Below, piece after piece: positions 8,741 to 15,711 of a stretch of DNA of 64,000 nt. The stretch is from contig NZ_JAVDDU010000001.1 in the NCBI RefSeq assembly GCF_030848505.1, forward strand, positions 682,001 through 746,000, given 5' to 3'. Each line of letters opens with the position of its first letter. Position 1 is the first letter of the stretch. Both the position numbers and the translations under genes were made by a program. A model generated the notes under the pieces. The model was not told the origin of the DNA. It made no database searches and saw only the letters and a program-made list of their open reading frames with translations. The stretch is from Marinimicrobium hydrolyticum. Lineage in GTDB: Bacteria; Pseudomonadota; Gammaproteobacteria; Pseudomonadales; Cellvibrionaceae.

Positions 8741-9214
8741 ATGGCTTTTCCGAAAATCGGCAATCTTGCCCCCGCATTCAGCTTACAGAACCAAAACGGC
8801 GAAACGGTCAGCCTCAAGGATTTTAAGGGTAAGAAAAACGTGGTGTTGTATTTCTACCCTAAAGCCTCTACACCGGGATGCACCACTCAGGCGTGTGGGT
8901 TAAGGGATGCCATGACGGATTTGGCGGAGCTGGATACCGTGGTGCTTGGCGTCAGTCCCGATCAGCCCCCAGCACTGCAGAAGTTCATCGACAAAAAGGG
9001 CCTGAACTTCGATCTGCTTTCGGATCCCGACCACGCTGTTGCGGACAAATACGGTGCTTGGGGGCCGAAAAAGTTTATGGGGCGGGAATACGACGGCATA
9101 CTTCGGACCTCTTTCCTCATAGACAAACAGGGAAAACTGCGCCATATTCTGGATAAGGTGAAAACCAAAACGCACGATCAGGACGTCTTGGCCTACCTTC
9201 GGGAGCATTTTTAA
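8741..9214 (+). CDS. bcp: Thioredoxin-dependent thiol peroxidase (Bcp/PrxQ type)
   Basis: A 157-residue atypical 2-Cys peroxiredoxin. The peroxidatic Cys47 and resolving Cys52 lie in YPKASTPGCTTQAC, five residues apart as in the Bcp/PrxQ group. GVSPDQPPALQKF and LLSDPDH follow as expected. It reduces hydrogen and organic peroxides in the cytoplasm with thioredoxin. AGGAG precedes the ATG. It stands alone between a repeat element and an AraC-type regulator gene; a regulatory link is possible but not shown. Confidence 0.93.
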   Translation: MAFPKIGNLAPAFSLQNQNGETVSLKDFKGKKNVVLYFYPKASTPGCTTQACGLRDAMTDLAELDTVVLGVSPDQPPALQKFIDKKGLNFDLLSDPDHAVADKYGAWGPKKFMGREYDGILRTSFLIDKQGKLRHILDKVKTKTHDQDVLAYLREHF

Positions 9215-9232
9215 AGAATATTGCGCCAGCAG

Positions 9233-9260
9233 GTGACATTTTTTGGCGAAATGTGACATT
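9233..9260 (+). promoter_or_regulatory. Direct repeat, candidate AraC-type operator
   Basis: GTGACATTT occurs at 9233-9241 and again at 9253-9261, exactly 20 bases apart, just upstream of a sigma70-like promoter. AraC-family proteins usually bind direct repeats about two helical turns apart, and an AraC-type gene lies downstream. Binding is inference. Confidence 0.4.
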
Positions 9261-9283
9261 TGTCCCGCAAAGAGTCGAAATTT

Positions 9284-9311
9284 TTGACACTCTAAGCGAC
9301 AGATTTAGTAT
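9284..9311 (+). promoter_or_regulatory. Sigma70-type promoter upstream of the AraC-type gene
   Basis: TTGACA (9284-9289), 16 bases and TAGTAT (9306-9311). The start site would be near 9318, leaving a leader of about 230 bases before the ATG at 9548. In the spacer 9215-9547 I see no other convincing gene. Confidence 0.5.
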
Positions 9312-9547
9312 GTTGACCTATACTAGATTGATGTAAGTCAGGATTTAAATGCGCAAAGTAGCGTATAAATGATTCCGGGAAACGCTGGAACCCTGATAAG
9401 GCTTCTAGGTCCCAACTTTGGCAGGTAAGCCTGAGTTTGGTTGTAAACTTGGCTGGTGCGGCGATAATCGCCCGAGCGATAACGCAATAGCACCGGAATT
9501 GTTCACTCAAAAAAATGCCCGTTAAGTTTGGCAGAAGGAGACGCCGT

Positions 9548-9991
9548 ATGATTCAGCTACAACGTATTGATGATCGTTTGGGAGAGGGGACACCCTACGC
9601 ATTCGCGACCCCCGGGGTACTGTCGTACCACGAGTATCTCGAATTAGCAAAAATCCCCGAAGCTGAGGGAATTTCCGCTAAGGTACTTGAGGTACTGCAT
9701 CGCCGGGTTGGCCAATCCTCATTGGCAATCGATCACATCGCCGAAGACCTTGGCTTGTCCAAGCGTACCCTACAGCGCCGGTTGCAGCAGCAGAACGCAA
9801 ATTTCGCTCAGTTGCGCGACAGCCTACGCTTTCACTACGCGATAAAATACCTTATCGACCGGCACATGAGTGTGGACGCAGTCTCCAAAACTCTGGATTT
9901 CTCCGATCGGACCAGTTTTACCAACGCCTTTAAGCGCTGGACTGGTTTGTCGCCCAGCGTGTTCCGCAAGCTGTTCCGCGATTACGCCTGA
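9548..9991 (+). CDS. AraC-type HTH protein without a sensor domain
   Basis: A 147-residue protein. Residues from about 50 to the end form an AraC/XylS double helix-turn-helix domain: first HTH IAEDLGLSKRTLQRRLQQQ, second HTH VSKTLDFSDRTSFTNAFKR, followed by WTGLSPSVFR. The first 50 residues are too short for a cupin or other sensor domain, which a full AraC regulator (280-330 residues) would have. ATG 9548 follows AAGGAG and is better supported than the in-frame ATG at 9515. It may be a compact regulator or the remnant of a larger one. A direct repeat upstream suggests autoregulation. Confidence 0.8.
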   Translation: MIQLQRIDDRLGEGTPYAFATPGVLSYHEYLELAKIPEAEGISAKVLEVLHRRVGQSSLAIDHIAEDLGLSKRTLQRRLQQQNANFAQLRDSLRFHYAIKYLIDRHMSVDAVSKTLDFSDRTSFTNAFKRWTGLSPSVFRKLFRDYA

Positions 9992-10028
9992 GTTTCAACC
10001 ATCCGGCCACAGGCAGCCGGACGCCTTG

Positions 10029-10058
10029 GACCCGCCTTCGGGCGGGTCGCATTCTTTT
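10029..10058 (+). terminator. Intrinsic terminator after the AraC-type gene
   Basis: GACCCGCC-TTCG-GGCGGGTC (10029-10048) is a perfect eight-base stem with a UUCG loop, followed by a T-rich stretch (ATTCTTTTCTT). Confidence 0.7.
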
Positions 10059-10089
10059 CTTCCCTCCTGTTTGCCTCCTCACTCCCCAA

Positions 10090-10118
10090 TTGCCTGGACT
10101 ACCCAAACAAGGTAGAGT
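10090..10118 (+). promoter_or_regulatory. Candidate promoter for yajC
   Basis: TTGCCT (10090-10095), 17 bases, TAGAGT (10113-10118), about 35 bases before the yajC start. The -10 element is a modest match. Confidence 0.4.
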
Positions 10119-10152
10119 TAGCGCTTTTCAAGAATGACGAGAGGCTAGTTTG

Positions 10153-10482
10153 ATGGATTTCTTTATTCCCGCCGCCATGGCTCAAGATGCCGCCCCCCAA
10201 GGCGCCAACCCCATGGTTACACTGCTCATGTTCGCCGGTCTGTTTGTGTTCATGTATCTGTTTATCATCCGCCCTCAGCGGAAGCGGCAGAAAGAGCATC
10301 AGAACTTGGTGTCGTCATTGAACAAAGGTGACGAAGTGATTATGACCAGCGGCATGCTGGGTAAAATCAACAAAGTAGATGACAACTATATCGTGCTGCA
10401 GGTCAACGACAGCACTGAGCTGAAATTTCAAAAAGTGGCCGTTCACGCGGTGCTTCCGAAAGGCACAATTAAGTCCGTTTAA
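10153..10482 (+). CDS. yajC: Sec translocon accessory protein YajC
   Basis: A 109-residue inner membrane protein with one transmembrane helix (about 17-37, PMVTLLMFAGLFVFMYLFII) followed by RPQRKRQKEHQ and the domain GDEVIMTSGMLGKI..DNYIVLQV. YajC associates with SecDF and SecYEG in protein export. ATG 10153 is chosen over the TTG one codon earlier. Usually yajC is followed by secD and secF and preceded by tgt; here neither is adjacent, so yajC appears detached from the sec cluster. Confidence 0.92.
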   Translation: MDFFIPAAMAQDAAPQGANPMVTLLMFAGLFVFMYLFIIRPQRKRQKEHQNLVSSLNKGDEVIMTSGMLGKINKVDDNYIVLQVNDSTELKFQKVAVHAVLPKGTIKSV

Positions 10483-10489
10483 GATGCAC

Positions 10490-10518
10490 TATCTCGGGCC
10501 GCTTCGCGGTCCGAGATA
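10490..10518 (+). terminator. Hairpin after yajC
   Basis: TATCTCGG..CCGAGATA with a GC-rich inner stem closed by TTC. There is no T-tract, so it may be a weak terminator or a 3' stabiliser, letting some transcription run into the next gene. Confidence 0.45.
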
Positions 10519-10533
10519 CGTCAGGAACTTGCC

Positions 10534-11535
10534 ATGACGAACTCTTTTCGGTTTCCTACCCGTTTATCCCTCGCTCAAACGCCTACGCCTTTACAACCTC
10601 TTGATCGAATCTCCGCCCGCTATGGTGGACCCCGCATTTGGGTAAAGCGCGACGACCTTACAGGTTGCTCACTGAGTGGAAATAAAATCCGTAAACTGGA
10701 ATTCGTTCTGGCCAAAGCGCTAGACGAAGGCTGTGATACGTTAATCACTTGCGGTGGTCTGCAGTCCAATCACTGTCGTGCAACGGCCCTGTTAGGCGCG
10801 CAGCTCGGGCTTAGAGTGTGTTTGTTATTGCGCGGAGAATCCGAGCAACCTCCGGATGGAAACTATTTGTTGGATCAATTGGCGGGTGCAGAGATTCGCA
10901 CTTATCCGGCGAGCGTATATCAAGCAAAGCAGCAGGAACTACTGGATGGTTGGGCACGGGAGTGTCGTGGGCAAGGGCGCAATCCTTGGGTAATACCTAC
11001 GGGTGCAAGTGACGGACACGGAGCCTGGGGTTACGTGCAGGCCAGTCAGGAGCTGAGCGAAGATTATACTCGTCATAATATTTCACCGGAGTATGTCATC
11101 AGCGCGTCCGGGTCGGGCGGAACACTCGCCGGATTGCATTTAGGGCATCGACTCTATTGTCCGACGACTCAAGTTCTTGGCATGGCTGTTTGTGATGACG
11201 CGGAGTATTTCCGCACTAAGGCGCTTGCCGATATTGAGTCTCTTTGCCGCTTATATTCCGTGTCAGCACCAGCGGGGCTGGGTAAGCCAGAGGTGATCGA
11301 TGCGTACATAGGTGAGGGTTACGCTAAGGCGGGTAGGGAGGTCTTCGATACCATTCGTCAATTGGCTTCAACAGAAGGCTTGGTGCTTGATCCCGTCTAT
11401 ACGGGTAAAGCGTTTTACGGCATGCTGCGGGAAATAGCGTTGGGGCGTTTTCAAGGCTGTCGGGATATCGTTTTCGTTCATACTGGCGGCGTGTTCGGTC
11501 TGTTTCCCTACCGCGAATTTTTTAACCAACAATAA
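10534..11535 (+). CDS. PLP-dependent D-cysteine desulfhydrase / ACC deaminase family enzyme
   Basis: A 333-residue fold-type II PLP enzyme. The PLP-binding lysine is Lys51 in SLSGNKIRKLE, followed by TCGGLQSNHCRA and a phosphate-binding loop ASGSGGTLAG. Members either convert D-cysteine to pyruvate, sulfide and ammonia (DcyD) or open 1-aminocyclopropane-1-carboxylate. The N-terminal half (LTPLQPLDRIS..GPRIWVKRDDLTG) fits DcyD-like proteins better than true ACC deaminases, but I cannot settle the substrate. It is followed after 17 bases by an alanine/glycine symporter gene, consistent with amino-acid uptake and breakdown. Confidence 0.82.
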   Translation: MTNSFRFPTRLSLAQTPTPLQPLDRISARYGGPRIWVKRDDLTGCSLSGNKIRKLEFVLAKALDEGCDTLITCGGLQSNHCRATALLGAQLGLRVCLLLRGESEQPPDGNYLLDQLAGAEIRTYPASVYQAKQQELLDGWARECRGQGRNPWVIPTGASDGHGAWGYVQASQELSEDYTRHNISPEYVISASGSGGTLAGLHLGHRLYCPTTQVLGMAVCDDAEYFRTKALADIESLCRLYSVSAPAGLGKPEVIDAYIGEGYAKAGREVFDTIRQLASTEGLVLDPVYTGKAFYGMLREIALGRFQGCRDIVFVHTGGVFGLFPYREFFNQQ

Positions 11536-11552
11536 TTAACGAGAGCTTTTCT

Positions 11553-12920
11553 ATGGAAAGTGCCCTGGAGTATCTCGAGCACAGTCTGCAAACCATCCAG
11601 TCCCTTGTGTGGGGAGAGTTTATGTTGGTGCTGATCCTTGGCACTGGCTTGTTCTTGATGCTGCGTTTGAAAGGCATGCCGTTGCGCAACGTGGGCCCCG
11701 GTTTTCGTCAGCTGGCTCGAGGGCGCAAGCCGCAGGGAAAAGGGGATATCAGTAGCTTTAACGCTCTTATGACCGCGCTGTCGGCCACGATTGGTACCGG
11801 CAATATTGTCGGGGTGGCCACCGCAATTGGCATCGGTGGACCGGGTGCGCTTTTTTGGATGTGGTGCAGTGCGTTGGTGGGTATGGCGACCAAGTACGCC
11901 GAAGCGGTGTGCGCCGTGCATTATCGGGAAACAGATGCGCAGGGACGCCATGTGGGCGGCCCCATGTACTACATCAAGAACGGTTTGGGTAAACGCTGGG
12001 CTTGGCTCGGCGTAATGTTTGCGGTGTTCGGTACCTTGGCAGGCTTCGGAATAGGCAATACCGTGCAAGCGAACTCTGTGGCGGACGCCTTGCAGGGGAG
12101 TTTCGGGTTAAGTCCCTGGATCACCAGCGTGGTACTTATGCTACTGGTGGGGATTGTGTTGATTGGCGGCGTCCGACGTCTGGCCAATGTTGCCGGTAAA
12201 CTGGTGCCCTTTATGGCAACGGCATATTTGCTGGCGGGGTTTTTGATTCTATTGCTGCACATCCCAGACATTCCAGCAGCGGTTGCGCTGGTGGTCAGCA
12301 GTGCTTTCACGGGCTCGGCTGCCCAGGGCGGCTTTGCTGGCGCGACGGTTATGATGGCCATCCAGTTCGGGGTGGCGCGCGGTGTGTTTTCCAATGAGGC
12401 GGGCTTGGGGAGTGCGCCTATCGCCCATGCCGCTGCGAAAACCGACAGCCCTGTTCGCCAGGGGCTTATTGCCATGCTGGGCACGTTTATAGACACCCTC
12501 GTAGTGTGCACAGTCACCGGTCTTGTTTTGATTGTCACGGGTGCTTGGTCAGGCGGTGCTCAGGGCGCCAGCATGTCCCAGGAGGCGTTTGCCGGGGTCA
12601 TCCTCTATGGTGACGTTCTCATCTCGATCTGTCTCGCGCTGTTCGCGTTTACGACGCTTTTGGGGTGGAGTTATTACGGTGAGCGTTGTGCACAGTACCT
12701 TATGGGGGAGCGGGTGGTCGTGCCGTTTAGGGTTGTTTGGCTTCTTGCCATTCCGGTGGGAGCCAACATGAGCCTGGGGCTGGTGTGGATCAGCGCGGAT
12801 ATTCTCAATGGCCTGATGGCACTCCCGAACTTGATTGCTTTGATTTGTCTGTCTGGGGTGGTGGTCGCGTTGACGCGTGAGTATTTTACCGCTGAGCGCA
12901 GCGAGCCGCTGGGGCTCTGA
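11553..12920 (+). CDS. Alanine/glycine:cation symporter (AGCS family)
   Basis: A 455-residue inner membrane carrier with about ten hydrophobic helices. Family signatures are visible: SSFNALMTALSATIGTGNIVGVATAI, GGPGALFWMW, GMATKYAE, RETDAQGRHVGGPMYYI and GVFSNEAGLGSAPIAHAAAK. It imports alanine or glycine (possibly the D-forms) with Na+. It lies 17 bases after the D-cysteine desulfhydrase-like gene, probably in the same operon. Its TGA ends at 12920, and the convergent tusE stop begins at 12921, so the two genes abut with no spacer. Confidence 0.93.
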   Translation: MESALEYLEHSLQTIQSLVWGEFMLVLILGTGLFLMLRLKGMPLRNVGPGFRQLARGRKPQGKGDISSFNALMTALSATIGTGNIVGVATAIGIGGPGALFWMWCSALVGMATKYAEAVCAVHYRETDAQGRHVGGPMYYIKNGLGKRWAWLGVMFAVFGTLAGFGIGNTVQANSVADALQGSFGLSPWITSVVLMLLVGIVLIGGVRRLANVAGKLVPFMATAYLLAGFLILLLHIPDIPAAVALVVSSAFTGSAAQGGFAGATVMMAIQFGVARGVFSNEAGLGSAPIAHAAAKTDSPVRQGLIAMLGTFIDTLVVCTVTGLVLIVTGAWSGGAQGASMSQEAFAGVILYGDVLISICLALFAFTTLLGWSYYGERCAQYLMGERVVVPFRVVWLLAIPVGANMSLGLVWISADILNGLMALPNLIALICLSGVVVALTREYFTAERSEPLGL

Positions 12921-13253
12921 TCACAGGCAATTAGTGGGGCGGGGTAAGCCGGCGATCTTGCTGGCCACCTTAGCTGGGCTGGGCGGAAAGAGTTGCATCA
13001 GATAAATACTGCGGCCTTTGTCCGGGCCCAGTTTAAGCGCAACCTGCTTGACCAGCGGCCGCATGGCCGGCGCTAATTCGTACTGATGATAAAATTCACG
13101 CAATAGTTCCAGGATTTCCCAGTGCTCCGGCGTGAGAGTAATTTGTTCCTGAGTGGCCAGGGCCTCGGCCACGGTGGGGGACCATTCTTCCCGGTGTACC
13201 AGATAACCGTCCTTGTCGGTTGCGAATTCCCGCCCGTTTACCACCAACGGCAT
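12921..13253 (-). CDS. tusE: Sulfur relay protein TusE/DsrC family
   Basis: A 110-residue protein with the DsrC/TusE signature. The C-terminal arm carries the conserved penultimate Cys109 (RPTNCL) that accepts persulfide sulfur from TusBCD and hands it to MnmA for 2-thiolation of wobble uridine 34. The core has GYLVHREEWSPTVAEALA and LTPEHWEIL..LREFY. It is the last gene of the reverse-strand tusDCBE cluster, five bases after tusB. The second DsrC cysteine typical of sulfur oxidisers is not seen, which supports the TusE role. Confidence 0.93.
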   Translation of the reverse strand: MPLVVNGREFATDKDGYLVHREEWSPTVAEALATQEQITLTPEHWEILELLREFYHQYELAPAMRPLVKQVALKLGPDKGRSIYLMQLFPPSPAKVASKIAGLPRPTNCL

Positions 13254-13258
13254 GAGCG

Positions 13259-13567
13259 TCAGTACCAGCTCTGGACGCAGCGCAGCTCGCTACTCAGACG
13301 CACGAAGCCTGCGTAGTCGGACAACTCCACTTCGTCCAAACGTCGTCCCACTAGCCCCCGTGCTTCTATGTCCGGTTCCAAAGCATACACGCGAACGCCC
13401 TTGGCGTGCACAGCGCGTAGCTGTTCAGCTTGGGGGGAAGACGCCAAAGCTCCGTAGACGCCGTCTTCAATCAACAGCAGAGCGTCTCCGGGCTGGCATA
13501 TCGACAGGCAGGAGGCCAGCGTCGAATGACTGAAGGGCGACTTGTTCACGGTATGCAGTGTGCTCAT
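13259..13567 (-). CDS. tusB: Sulfurtransferase complex subunit TusB
   Basis: A 102-residue DsrH/TusB-type protein (MSTLHTVNKSPF..CLSICQPGDALLLIEDGVYG) that forms the heterohexameric TusBCD relay with the two genes upstream. It is six bases after tusC and five before tusE. The ending RCVQSWY resembles other TusB C-termini. Identity rests on pattern plus gene order. Confidence 0.87.
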   Translation of the reverse strand: MSTLHTVNKSPFSHSTLASCLSICQPGDALLLIEDGVYGALASSPQAEQLRAVHAKGVRVYALEPDIEARGLVGRRLDEVELSDYAGFVRLSSELRCVQSWY

Positions 13568-13573
13568 GGCGCT

Positions 13574-13939
13574 TCAAAAGCTCAAAAGTTGATCCTGTTG
13601 ATTCATCAGCTCGGCCACTTCCTGGCTACTGATCACTTTAAATAATTTCGGCTCAAGCACCAGATCGTCCGCATGCAGCGCGCGAGCGCGCAAGGATTCG
13701 GAGTGCACAAAAATATTTTCTACGTCGTACAACGGCAAGGCGGGCAAATTGGCGCTTAAATTCTTTTGATTAAGCTTACTGGGATTTTGGGCATTTAACA
13801 ATTGGAAGACCCCATCGTCCATAAACAGCAGGCTGAGATTTTGCCCATACGCGCTGGCCCCGAGTAGGGCATCCAGAGCTTCCCGAGCGATGCCCGTCCC
13901 GTAGGGTGCATGACGGCTGACAAACAAAAGGTTTTTCAT
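13574..13939 (-). CDS. tusC: Sulfurtransferase complex subunit TusC
   Basis: A 121-residue DsrF/TusC-type protein. The start KNLLFVSRHAPYGTGIAREALDALL and the segment LLFMDDGVFQL..NAQ are characteristic. It forms part of TusBCD, which passes sulfur from TusA to TusE for tRNA 2-thiouridine synthesis. It lies four bases after tusD. Confidence 0.88.
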   Translation of the reverse strand: MKNLLFVSRHAPYGTGIAREALDALLGASAYGQNLSLLFMDDGVFQLLNAQNPSKLNQKNLSANLPALPLYDVENIFVHSESLRARALHADDLVLEPKLFKVISSQEVAELMNQQDQLLSF

Positions 13940-13943
13940 GCCG

Positions 13944-14351
13944 TTACGCTCCGAAGGTTATCAGACGATCACTGGTGACAGCCGCCTCTAGCAGCTGACC
14001 CAATCCGGCGATCTCAAAGCCTGGGGCCAAGTTGCTGGCCGGTTTTCCGTAGCGCTGGGCTTCCTCGCCGTTCAATAATCCTCTCCGCAGCGCGGCTGCA
14101 ATGCAGACTACCAGCTCCACCTGGTGCTCTCTGGCCAAACTGTGCCAGGCTTCGGTGAGGTTCTCTTCATCCTGGGGCGGCACGGCCAAAACGTTGGCGG
14201 CGTGAATGCCGTCCTGGTAAAAGAACACGCGTTCGAGCCGGTGACCGACGTCGATGAGAGCCTTTGCGAAAGCGTAGGCTGTCTGACTCGCCTGGGCGGA
14301 AAAAGGAGCGCCATAGACAGCGAGGGAAAAGACTAAAGGGCGACTGACCAC
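13944..14351 (-). CDS. tusD: Sulfurtransferase complex subunit TusD
   Basis: A 135-residue DsrE/TusD-type protein. Cys83 in VELVVCIAAALRRG matches the persulfide-carrying cysteine of TusD; RVFFYQDGIHAANVLAVPPQDE is the typical central block. The start is GTG at 14349-14351, set by GGAGGGG upstream. No promoter is evident between it and the yccA terminator, so expression may depend on readthrough from yccA or a promoter inside it. Confidence 0.92.
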   Translation of the reverse strand: MVSRPLVFSLAVYGAPFSAQASQTAYAFAKALIDVGHRLERVFFYQDGIHAANVLAVPPQDEENLTEAWHSLAREHQVELVVCIAAALRRGLLNGEEAQRYGKPASNLAPGFEIAGLGQLLEAAVTSDRLITFGA

Positions 14352-14383
14352 AATGCGGCCCCTCCACGTAGATGCTCTGAAAC

Positions 14384-14407
14384 GAAAAAGCCCCGCGGAG
14401 CGGGGCT
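14384..14407 (-). terminator. Intrinsic terminator after yccA
   Basis: On the reverse strand AGCCCCGC-TCC-GCGGGGCT followed by TTTTTCG. It lies between yccA and tusD, so it would limit readthrough into the tus genes. Confidence 0.8.
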
Positions 14408-14436
14408 TACCTGCTAAAGAATTCTCGAAAATTCCT

Positions 14437-15123
14437 TTAGTCGCTGCTAACGCCGAGCAGATGCAACAGGCTGGTGAAAATATTCACCACGGACAAATAA
14501 AGGGTAGTGGTGGCCAACAGGTAGTTGGTTTCTCCACCGTGAATAATGGCGCTGGTTTGGAAAAGTATCAGTGCAGACATCAGCAGGATCACACCTGCAG
14601 AGAATGCCAGATGGAACGCCGATACGTAGTAGCCAAACAGGCTGGCGCCCATGAGCACCAGCATGGCGAGAATCATGACCACAATGCCGGTTACCACAAA
14701 CCCGCGCAAGAAGCTGAAGTCTTTACGTGTGGTTAAAGCGTAACCGGATAGAGAGAAGAAAATGATGGCTGTGCCACCAAGAGCCTGCAATACCAATGTG
14801 GGGCCATTGGAGAGCGCCAAATAGTGGTTCAGCATGGGGCCAATGCCAGCACCGATTAAACCGGTGAAGGCGAAGACCACACCCAGGCCGGCAGCAGAGT
14901 TGGCGGTTTTAGGAAGTACAAACCAAATTAAACCCAGCGCCGCGATGGTCATCATCAAGCCAACACCGTAAGGCAGATTAATTGCCATGGCGATACCGGC
15001 CGTTAACGCGCTGAACGCCAGAGTGATGGCCAAGAGCATGTAGGTGTTGCGCAGAACTTTGTTGATTTCAACTTCGCTGCTGGCTGCGCTGGTGTACCCA
15101 GTTTGGGTGTGAAGCTTGTTCAT
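14437..15123 (-). CDS. yccA: Bax inhibitor-1/YccA family inner membrane protein
   Basis: A 228-residue protein with seven predicted membrane helices after a polar N-terminus (NKLHTQTGYTS..EINKVLRNTYMLLAITLAFSAL). It belongs to the BI-1/UPF0005 family; E. coli YccA is a modulator and substrate of FtsH. I chose ATG 15123 because it follows GGAGA; an upstream in-frame start at 15171 lacks one and would precede the promoter's likely start site. tusDCBE lies downstream and tRNA-Ser upstream, an arrangement I recall from Pseudomonas. Confidence 0.9.
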   Translation of the reverse strand: MNKLHTQTGYTSAASSEVEINKVLRNTYMLLAITLAFSALTAGIAMAINLPYGVGLMMTIAALGLIWFVLPKTANSAAGLGVVFAFTGLIGAGIGPMLNHYLALSNGPTLVLQALGGTAIIFFSLSGYALTTRKDFSFLRGFVVTGIVVMILAMLVLMGASLFGYYVSAFHLAFSAGVILLMSALILFQTSAIIHGGETNYLLATTTLYLSVVNIFTSLLHLLGVSSD

Positions 15124-15162
15124 TGACGTTTCTCCAGTTAACGCGTGGTCGTGCTTGAGGCA

Positions 15163-15191
15163 ATCATACAAAGGTAGGGGTTAAAAGCCAA
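15163..15191 (-). promoter_or_regulatory. Sigma70-type promoter for yccA
   Basis: On the reverse strand TTGGCT (15186-15191), 17 bases, TATGAT (15163-15168). The start would be near 15156, about 33 bases before the yccA ATG. Confidence 0.6.
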
Positions 15192-15298
15192 GCTGTGTTG
15201 GGGGTAGCCGCCTTGCCAGCAGTTTTCCGTTCGTGGCGCGAACACGAGAATAGGAGTTTGGGAAAAGAACTCGGTAGTCTGAGACAACCAAGGGGCGT

Positions 15299-15457
15299 GC
15301 AGGGTGAGTGTTCAGCAAGACTCAAACGAGGGGCCTTTCGGCCGGCGCTCCGGTGAGGCAGTCCCCATGGACGACTCGCAGGGAAGCGGGGAGTGTCCCG
15401 AAGCGCCGGGAGCGCGTAGGGACTGGATTCACGACGTTTGCTGAACACTCACCCTGC
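15299..15457. repeat. MITE-like element with 20-base perfect inverted ends
   Basis: GCAGGGTGAGTGTTCAGCAA at 15299-15318 is repeated in perfect inverted form at 15438-15457; the match extends three more bases outward with one mismatch. The 119-base interior is itself foldable (CAGTCCC near 15359 with GGGACTG near 15419; CCGGCGCT near 15343 with AGCGCC near 15402). Open frames across it look non-genic. I see no transposase and no clear target duplication. It could be a non-autonomous element or the DNA of a structured RNA. Confidence 0.7.
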
Positions 15458-15555
15458 GCGGCCCGAGGGCTAGCTTACGGAGCTGCTCGACGAACTGCAC
15501 GTCGTCCTAATTGTAGCATCAAGCGGTAATCGGGGCGGAAGTGCAGGGATGTACC

Positions 15556-15638
15556 AGCGCACATCCGTGTGCGCTGCCCTTCGGGCGCCTGCGGCGGTAC
15601 CGATCGTTCCGGACGATCGGTCGAACCCGCCAGGGTTC
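15556..15638. repeat. Tandem run of four perfect hairpins next to tRNA-Ser
   Basis: Successive palindromes: AGCGCACA-TCCG-TGTGCGCT (15556-15575), GCCC-TTC-GGGC (15576-15586), ACCGATCGT-TCCGG-ACGATCGGT (15599-15621) and GAACCC-GCCA-GGGTTC (15623-15638). No coding signal accompanies them. On the reverse strand they lie downstream of the tRNA terminator. The density of perfect stems suggests a dispersed repeat or a structured RNA. Confidence 0.6.
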
Positions 15639-15643
15639 TCAAG

Positions 15644-15711
15644 CCTGCCCTTCCGCCATAAAAAAACCGCCCCATTTTCATGGGGCGGTTTGTTTATGGC
15701 GGAAGGGCAGG
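15644..15711. repeat. Inverted copy of the tRNA-Ser 3' end flanking the terminator
   Basis: CCTGCCCTTCCGCCATA at 15644-15660 is the perfect 17-base reverse complement of 15695-15711, which covers the CCA end, acceptor strand and start of the T-stem of tRNA-Ser. The arms surround the tRNA's intrinsic terminator. The similarity continues imperfectly outward (AACCCTGG), so the left arm looks like a decayed inverted duplicate of the tRNA 3' half. Confidence 0.6.
15658..15691 (-). terminator. Intrinsic terminator of tRNA-Ser
   Basis: On the reverse strand AAACCGCCCCAT-GAAA-ATGGGGCGGTTT with a following T-run (A-run at 15658-15663 on the forward strand). It begins six bases past the tRNA CCA. Confidence 0.85.
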
